Source: Alphaproteobacteria bacterium
GTDB taxonomy: Bacteria; Pseudomonadota; Alphaproteobacteria; Micropepsales; Micropepsaceae
Assembly (NCBI GenBank): GCA_003131925.1
Contig: PKWC01000024.1
Coordinates: 1 to 19,299, forward strand
DNA: 19,299 nt
Direction: 5' to 3'
Translations under genes and position numbers: made by a program
In this document: one piece after another, positions 14,957 to 19,299 of the stretch
Numbering within the stretch: the first letter of the stretch is position 1
Layout of the letters: the number at the start of each line of letters is the position of its first letter
The notes under the pieces: generated by a model
What the model was told of the DNA's origin: nothing
What the model saw: only the letters and a program-made list of their open reading frames with translations
Databases searched by the model: none

Positions 14957-16738
14957 ATGAGCTTCGCCGCAACCGATCCGCTCACGCAGCTCGCGTTTTC
15001 CGTCACCGAGAACAAAGGCGTATTCGCAGTCTTCGTCGGATCGGGACTGTCGCGCGCGGCCGACATCCCGACCGGCTGGGAGATCACGCTCGACCTCATC
15101 CGACGCGTGGCCGCCGCGCAGGGGGTGACGGATCAGAGTAATTGGGCGAAGTGGTACCGCGACACCACGGGCAAGCCGCCGAACTATTCCAAGATATTGG
15201 AATCGCTCGCTGCGTCGCCGATCGAACGCCGCGCGATCCTGCATTCCTACATCGAGCCGAGCGGGGAGGACCGCGAGCGGGGCCTAAAGAAGCCCACGCC
15301 CGCGCACGAGGCCATCGCCGATCTGGTCGCGTCTGGACACATCCGAGTGATCATCACAACGAACTTCGATCGGCTAATGGAGAACGCTCTCCGCGAGCGC
15401 GGCATCGAACCGACCGTAGTAGCGTCGGTCGACGCACTTACGGGCGCGGAGCCTATCACGCACTCCGCCTGCTACATCCTTAAGCTTCACGGCGATTACA
15501 AAGACGCTAGGCTCCTCAATACCGACGCCGAACTCGTGGCTTACCCGCGTAAGATCGACCAGCTCCTCGATCGCATCTTCGACGAGCACGGCCTTATCAT
15601 CTCCGGCTGGTCCGGCGAATGGGACACAGCGCTGCGGAAGGCAATGCTGCGCGCTCCAAACCGCCGTTATCCGGTGTACTGGACGGCGCGCGGCGACCTG
15701 CGCCCCGATGCGCGCGACATCGCTACGCATCGCGACGCCCGCGTGATAAAGATCGCCGACGCCAACGGCTTCTTTCGCGAGCTTCGCGACCGGGTCCAAA
15801 CGCTCGAACGGGCGCGACGCGTGAACCCCCGCAGCGTGGAGCTGACGGTCGCGAGTGCGAAGCGTTTTCTCGGACGCCCGGAGTATCGCATTGAACTCGA
15901 CGAACTGATCGCGCGGGAGGTGGACTACCTCGTCGCGCAAATGGAAGCCAGCAATTTATCAACGCAAGGACGCTGGGACCAGCAAAAGTTCAGGGATCGC
16001 GTGAACCTATACGAGGCGGTGACCGAAACGATGGCGCGAGTCGTCGGTGTTCTTGGCCGATGGGGCAACGGCGGTGAAGTCGCCCTAGTTTGCGATTTGG
16101 TGAGAACGCTTCACACCCACGCCGAGAAGAATCACGGCGGGTTGGTCGCATGGATAAACCTACGCTCGTATCCAGCCGTCCTGATTGTGACCGCCTACGG
16201 GCTCGGTCTTACGCGCGAGCGGCGTTGGCACGACCTTCACCGCTTTCTGCGGTTCCAAATCGCACGCGAGGATCGCACCCCGGTGTCGATCGTTGAGGTA
16301 TTTTCCACGTCGAGCTGGCGAGGAACGGAGGACAATATCTTCACTCAATTAGAAGGGCTCGATCGGCGAAAGGCGGCCCTCAGCGATCATCTCCTCGTCC
16401 TCTTCGAGCAGTGGGGAAAGAGCTTTATCGGGGTGGCGGCGGACTTCGAGCTGCTCTTCGATCGATTTGAACTTATGGAGTCGCTCGCTCACTTCGAGCG
16501 CAACGAACTGGCCGGGCTGGAAGCTTCCAGGGCTGCACATCCAAACCAACAGTTCACGTACTGCCCGATTGGCCGCGTCGGACGGCGCTCGGCGAGTTAT
16601 GTAACCCTGACTCAAGAACTACAGAGTGACGAGATTAAGCCGCGTCTGCTTGACGCCGGGTTCGCTGGGGGGGCACCGCGCATGTTAGAGTTGTTCGCGG
16701 AGGCTTTAGCGTACTCCGCGCAGTGGATGCGCTGGTGA
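14957..16738 (+). CDS. SIR2-like domain protein, probable NAD+-consuming defence effector
   Basis: The protein has 593 residues from the ATG at 14957, which has a GGAG and GGGG-rich ribosome region. The frame is open 42 codons further up, but that extension has no matching features. The N-terminal 270 residues carry the SIR2 hallmarks: VFVGSGLSRAADIPTGWE (28-42, nucleotide-binding loop), ITTNFDRLME with Asn136 and Asp138, KLHGD with His178, and IISGWSGEWD at 214-223. The last 320 residues or so are mostly helical with an Arg/Leu-rich pattern and match nothing I can name. They are a likely sensor or assembly domain. SIR2-like proteins of this build in Thoeris, DSR and related systems deplete NAD+ upon phage infection. 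It is GC-rich like its yedK neighbour, which begins 50 bp after its stop. Confidence 0.85.
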   Translation: MSFAATDPLTQLAFSVTENKGVFAVFVGSGLSRAADIPTGWEITLDLIRRVAAAQGVTDQSNWAKWYRDTTGKPPNYSKILESLAASPIERRAILHSYIEPSGEDRERGLKKPTPAHEAIADLVASGHIRVIITTNFDRLMENALRERGIEPTVVASVDALTGAEPITHSACYILKLHGDYKDARLLNTDAELVAYPRKIDQLLDRIFDEHGLIISGWSGEWDTALRKAMLRAPNRRYPVYWTARGDLRPDARDIATHRDARVIKIADANGFFRELRDRVQTLERARRVNPRSVELTVASAKRFLGRPEYRIELDELIAREVDYLVAQMEASNLSTQGRWDQQKFRDRVNLYEAVTETMARVVGVLGRWGNGGEVALVCDLVRTLHTHAEKNHGGLVAWINLRSYPAVLIVTAYGLGLTRERRWHDLHRFLRFQIAREDRTPVSIVEVFSTSSWRGTEDNIFTQLEGLDRRKAALSDHLLVLFEQWGKSFIGVAADFELLFDRFELMESLAHFERNELAGLEASRAAHPNQQFTYCPIGRVGRRSASYVTLTQELQSDEIKPRLLDAGFAGGAPRMLELFAEALAYSAQWMRW

Positions 16739-16748
16739 TCAAACGAAC

Positions 16749-16788
16749 ATCCCGTGCGTTTGAGATCTCCTCTTGCTATGATGGCGCC
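16749..16788 (+). promoter_or_regulatory. Conserved yedK upstream block with putative -10, copy 4
   Basis: These 40 bp match 4547-4586 almost exactly. TATGAT at 16777-16782, a good -10, ends 6 bp before the ATG. No convincing -35 or ribosome site is seen. The match starts 11 bp after the SIR2 stop codon, marking the edge of the duplicated yedK unit. Confidence 0.5.
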
Positions 16789-17478
16789 ATGTGCGGTCGT
16801 TTCACCAACCAATACACATGGCGCGAACTCGCCGATCTATATCGGATCACCGAGCCTTACATCCACCCGATCTCCAATCTCGAACCGCGCTTCAACTTCG
16901 CGCCGATGCAAGGCGGCGTCGTGGTGCGGCTCGGCAAGGAAGGCCGGCGCGAACCCGTGATGATGCGCTGGGGTCTCGTGCCGAGCTGGTCGAAGGACGA
17001 CAAAGCGGGCGCCGCGATGATCAACGCGAAGGCCGAGACGGTCGCGGAAAAGCCCGCCTATCGCGCGGCGTTCAAGGCGAGGCCGTGCCTCGTGGTCGCG
17101 GATGGCTTCTACGAATGGGCCAAAGTTGGCCCGAAGGAGAAGCAGCCCTATTTCCTCACCACGAAGGGCAGGGCGCCCTTCGCGTTCGCCGGGCTGTGGG
17201 ATTGGTGGCGCGCGCAGGAAGCGCCCAACGACGAACCTAGGCTGGAGACGTTCACGATCCTGACGACTGAGCCCAACGCGCTCTGCGCGCCGATACACAA
17301 TCGCATGCCGGTCATTCTGGGCCGGGATGATTGGTCGGGGTGGCTCGGGACGGTCGACGAGCGGAAATCCCTGCTGCGGTCATTTCCGGCCGAACGGATG
17401 GAATGCTGGCCTGTGGGGAAGGCTGTCGGCAACGTGCGCAACGAAGAGGCGCCACTCATCGAGCGCGTCGCGATCTAA
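16789..17478 (+). CDS. yedK: SRAP-domain abasic-site DNA-protein crosslinking protein (YedK/HMCES family), second intact copy
   Basis: The protein has 229 residues and aligns without gaps to the copy at 4587 up to GNVRNE near residue 223, where the two part. Catalytic residues are all kept: Cys2, Asn79, Glu109 in GFYEW and His170 in IHNRMPVIL. Differences between the copies are scattered and mostly conservative or synonymous, so both have been under selection or exchange sequence. This copy has the shorter C-terminus (APLIERVAI), probably the original one. The frame continues upstream into the SIR2 tail, but Cys2 fixes the start. The segment 17479-17694 downstream has no gene I can recognise. 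Confidence 0.95.
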   Translation: MCGRFTNQYTWRELADLYRITEPYIHPISNLEPRFNFAPMQGGVVVRLGKEGRREPVMMRWGLVPSWSKDDKAGAAMINAKAETVAEKPAYRAAFKARPCLVVADGFYEWAKVGPKEKQPYFLTTKGRAPFAFAGLWDWWRAQEAPNDEPRLETFTILTTEPNALCAPIHNRMPVILGRDDWSGWLGTVDERKSLLRSFPAERMECWPVGKAVGNVRNEEAPLIERVAI

Positions 17479-17694
17479 ATTGCATCTCGATCGTCGGGCC
17501 GCCACCAAATCCGTGTCGCGGGTGATTTCCCGGCGCTTGGTCCGGAAACCGGCGCATGAGACGCTCCGCGCAACAAACTTAGCCTCCCAGGACCCGTACA
17601 CGCACGCTTAACCCCCGCGCCGTATCCTCGTGCCCCTCAGATCGGCGGACCGACTCCGGGCGCGATCTTGGACTCACTGTGAAGGAAAATCGGG

Positions 17695-18039
17695 ATGAAG
17701 CTCATGCTCGCCGCCGCGTCGATCGCGGCGATCGTCGCGACGGTCACGCCGGCCAGTGCTGAAACCGCACTCGACTGGCAGACCGAGTGTCACAGCGCCT
17801 GGGCCAATCGCAATGCGAGTCCCACCAATGCTGCCTTGATGGGCGCGTGCATGGCCTACACAGCCGGGGTCGCGGATGCGTTAGTGACGACAGGACGGCT
17901 CTGCATGCCCCCAAACGTGAGCCTCCAACAAATTCGCATCATGGTCCACGACTACACGCAGCAACATCCCGAACGGCTCAACATGAGCATGGCCGCGATC
18001 ATCAAATATGCCCTTGTGCCAGTGTGGCCCTGCCACTGA
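17695..18039 (+). CDS. Small secreted Rap1a/Tai-like protein
   Basis: The protein has 114 residues. A Sec signal peptide (MKLMLAAASIAAIVATVTPASA) is cut after ASA. The mature part holds cysteines in TECHSAW, MGACMAYTAGVADAL, RLCMPP and VWPCH, with the family-like order of a Gly-rich helix, C-P-P, VSLQQIRIMVHDYTQQHPE, and a terminal WPC. This matches the Rap1a/Tai family, first known as immunity proteins against type VI amidase effectors in Serratia but widespread as solitary periplasmic proteins. No type VI effector gene is adjacent, so an immunity role here is unsupported. The ATG follows GAAGGA. Confidence 0.7.
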   Translation: MKLMLAAASIAAIVATVTPASAETALDWQTECHSAWANRNASPTNAALMGACMAYTAGVADALVTTGRLCMPPNVSLQQIRIMVHDYTQQHPERLNMSMAAIIKYALVPVWPCH

Positions 18040-18082
18040 CGCGGGAGAGTTTCAGGCGATGACGCTTTGCCGCCGCGCGGGC

Positions 18083-18697
18083 CTATGATCTGTTTAGCGA
18101 CTTCAACAGCCAACCTGGAAGGTTGCCAAGCAGCCGAGGGTTGGGGCCGCCGTCGGTGTGCAGTTTTTCAGGCGGTCCGCCGCTGAGGCAGACAATCCCA
18201 ATCGCGGAACCATCGTCTGCAATTATAGGTGAGCCCGACATACCGCCATTGATCCCCTTGGCTGCGCCGCTGATCCAAAGGGGACCGCCGCTATGCTTGA
18301 CATCACATTCAATCCATTCGCCATCAAGCGAAAGAAGCCGCGCTCGACCGGATTCTTTTGCGTCGGTTACCGGAATTGGTTCACATGCCTTGACGAGCTC
18401 GTCATAGGCTTCGCACTCGTCGGAAAGCTCTTGCCCATCAGGTTCCCCCAGCACAGCAATGTCGCCGATGGGATCTGCGAACAAGCATTCAGCCCAAACG
18501 GACGGCTCGTTGCCAAGCGGACCGAGCAATTGCGCATATGTCCGTTCTTCTGTGAACGAAGCCCCGTGACATGGCGGAAACGAGGGAAGGCAATGCGCGG
18601 CCGTAATGATGAGGCGACGCCGTCCGGACTGAACGACAAAGCCTCGCCCTAAACCAACTTTGATGACGGCTCGCGCCGCTTTATTGAAATTGGCCAT
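18083..18697 (-). CDS. Trypsin-like serine protease, no signal peptide
   Basis: The protein has 204 residues from the ATG at 18697, which follows an AGGG ribosome site. An open frame reaches further to 18808 but would cross the promoter of the divergent gene. The catalytic triad is clear: His35 in ITAAHC, Asp79 in GDIAVLG, and Ser156 in GMSGSPI, with the oxyanion Gly before it. The chymotrypsin-fold domain fills almost the whole chain, and there is no PDZ domain or export signal, so it probably works in the cytoplasm. Proteases of this kind occur as effectors in several bacterial conflict systems, usually fused to or beside a sensor. Here the only partner is the divergent ribbon-helix-helix regulator 47 bp away. 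Confidence 0.8.
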   Translation of the reverse strand: MANFNKAARAVIKVGLGRGFVVQSGRRRLIITAAHCLPSFPPCHGASFTEERTYAQLLGPLGNEPSVWAECLFADPIGDIAVLGEPDGQELSDECEAYDELVKACEPIPVTDAKESGRARLLSLDGEWIECDVKHSGGPLWISGAAKGINGGMSGSPIIADDGSAIGIVCLSGGPPEKLHTDGGPNPRLLGNLPGWLLKSLNRS

Positions 18698-18734
18698 TTC
18701 ACGCCCTTTGCTGCCTTGCCTCTTTCTGCTATCA

Positions 18735-18765
18735 GCTATCGGAAATGCGGGCAATATCCGATAGC
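18735..18765. promoter_or_regulatory. Perfect inverted repeat overlapping a start codon, probable operator
   Basis: GCTATCGGA (18735-18743) and TCCGATAGC (18757-18765) form a perfect nine-base inverted repeat with a 13-base spacer. The ATG of the ribbon-helix-helix gene (18745) lies in the spacer. A further GCTATC sits directly upstream at 18728-18733, giving three half-sites. This suits cooperative binding by ribbon-helix-helix dimers. As RNA it could also form a hairpin over the ribosome site. Confidence 0.55.
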
Positions 18766-18948
18766 AAGAAACCACGCGGGCGCCCGAAGACCGGGATAGG
18801 ACCGGCAATCGGCTTGCGCCTCTATCCCGACCTTGAGGCCAAGCTGAACGCCTGGATCAAGCGCCAAGCCGACGAGCCGTCACGGCCGGAAGCCATCCGC
18901 CGCCTCGTCGAGCTGGCACTCGCGGCGAAGAAACGACGCGGCCGGTAG
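18745..18948 (+). CDS. Ribbon-helix-helix DNA-binding protein
   Basis: The protein has 67 residues. A basic, AT-hook-like KKPRGRPKTG arm precedes the ribbon-helix-helix core: the strand AIGLRLYPD, helix one LEAKLNAWIKRQ, the SRPEAIRRLVELAL turn and second helix, and a Lys/Arg tail. Such dimers insert a beta-ribbon into the major groove and often repress their own genes. The start codon lies inside a perfect inverted repeat. It is divergent from the trypsin-like protease, so control of both is plausible. I see no toxin gene directly downstream that would make it a classic antitoxin. Confidence 0.75.
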   Translation: MRAISDSKKPRGRPKTGIGPAIGLRLYPDLEAKLNAWIKRQADEPSRPEAIRRLVELALAAKKRRGR

Positions 18949-19063
18949 CCGCGCGCGGTGCCGTGATTTCAGCGGACGGAAGATGGCAGTCTCTCGGTCT
19001 GTTCTGCTTCCAGTGGTTCGCTGCTACAACTGCTCCTGCATCGCTCTTCGGGAAACAGCGGAG

Positions 19064-19279
19064 ATGATCAAGGAAAAAAAGACCGAAACCGAACTCGTTG
19101 CACTGCTTATGGCACGGGTGCGGGATCGGCCAGAATGCGAACATGTTATAAGAGTCGCGATAATCAGACCAAAAACTCAAAACTGGGACGCCGCATGGAC
19201 CGTGGAAGGAAACGAGATTCCTTGCCAGCGCGCGTTTGCAGTAGCCCGCGAGCTGCAAGCAGAATTTGATTTGGCATGA
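19064..19279 (+). CDS. Small conserved hypothetical protein
   Basis: From the ATG at 19064, with GCGGAG just upstream, the protein has 71 residues. The frame is open to 18983, but the extension is Cys-rich and out of character. The pattern TELVALLMARVRDRPECEHV, an IRVAIIRP strand, a W-D-A-W pair and a closing VARELQAEFDLA helix fits a family of small cytoplasmic proteins that is common in Bradyrhizobium and has no known function. It contains no signal peptide or metal motif. Confidence 0.6.
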   Translation: MIKEKKTETELVALLMARVRDRPECEHVIRVAIIRPKTQNWDAAWTVEGNEIPCQRAFAVARELQAEFDLA

Positions 19280-19299
19280 CTTCCAATCGGTGACGGATA

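Noticed and set aside
15374..15940. 188-codon minus-strand frame inside the SIR2 gene
   Set aside because: The SIR2 motifs on the plus strand are clear, and the antisense peptide has no recognisable features.
16740..16770. LexA box (GAAC-N7-GAAC or GTTC-N7-GTTC) upstream of yedK
   Set aside because: GAAC occurs at 16745-16748 but the second half-site does not match, and the other copy lacks it altogether.
16837..17298. Minus-strand open frames within yedK, also seen at 4655-5286
   Set aside because: They arise in both yedK copies from GC-rich third positions on the plus strand. The plus-strand protein is certain.
1..19299. CRISPR array, tRNA, rRNA or transposase
   Set aside because: No regularly spaced repeats, no cloverleaf-like sequence with a CCA-type end, and no transposase-like protein were seen on either strand.

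Overview
The window reads like an accessory region of an alphaproteobacterial chromosome, most likely Bradyrhizobium or a close relative (Nitrobacteraceae). I base this on the GC-rich codon use, the wording of the SRAP/YedK proteins, and several small secreted proteins of a type common in that group. I used sequence reading alone and ran no database search.

The striking feature is four copies of one gene, the SRAP-domain abasic-site protein YedK. Two are intact (4587-5318 and 16789-17478). One is a 5' fragment with a frameshift (2141-2358) and one is a 3' fragment (341-505). The three 5' ends share the same short upstream block, in which a -10-like hexamer lies 6 bp before the ATG with no ribosome binding site, so a leaderless message is plausible. 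Unrelated cargo lies between the copies, and much of it resembles antiviral or stress modules.

Layout: (1) 1-266 is the tail of an NmrA-like NAD(P)-binding protein. (2) 341-4154 is a mosaic: a yedK 3' relic, a dispersed repeat relic, a PLD-type phosphodiesterase on the minus strand, a probably frameshifted one-TM protein, a yedK 5' relic, and a long coiled-coil protein with two C-terminal TM segments. (3) 4286-7661 holds a small hypothetical, intact yedK, an overlapping three-TM protein, a two-TM protein with a soluble C-terminal domain, the relic of a small secreted protein, a BamE/SmpA-like lipoprotein and a small YodC-like protein. (4) 7819-13164 carries a 691-residue lipoprotein with an internal duplication, a two-gene unit of phospholipase C-like phosphoesterase plus exported alpha/beta hydrolase, a second copy of the dispersed repeat, and a secreted conserved protein. 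(5) 13263-17478 is the best candidate for an undescribed system. A two-gene minus-strand operon encodes a Panacea/YwgA-like protein and a proteasome-like Ntn hydrolase with a recognisable Thr/Asp/Lys triad. Divergent from it is a SIR2-like protein with NADase-type motifs, followed directly by the second intact yedK. (6) 17695-19279 has a Rap1a/Tai-like secreted protein, a trypsin-like protease without signal peptide, a divergent ribbon-helix-helix regulator whose start codon sits inside a perfect inverted repeat, and a small conserved protein.

How the parts may work together is inference. The yedK copies look like repeated homology anchors between which cargo has been exchanged. The SIR2-like protein is a plausible abortive-infection NADase. 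The Panacea-like/Ntn-hydrolase pair could be a regulated peptidase module. The ribbon-helix-helix protein probably controls itself and perhaps the protease. I saw no tRNA, rRNA, CRISPR array or transposase.
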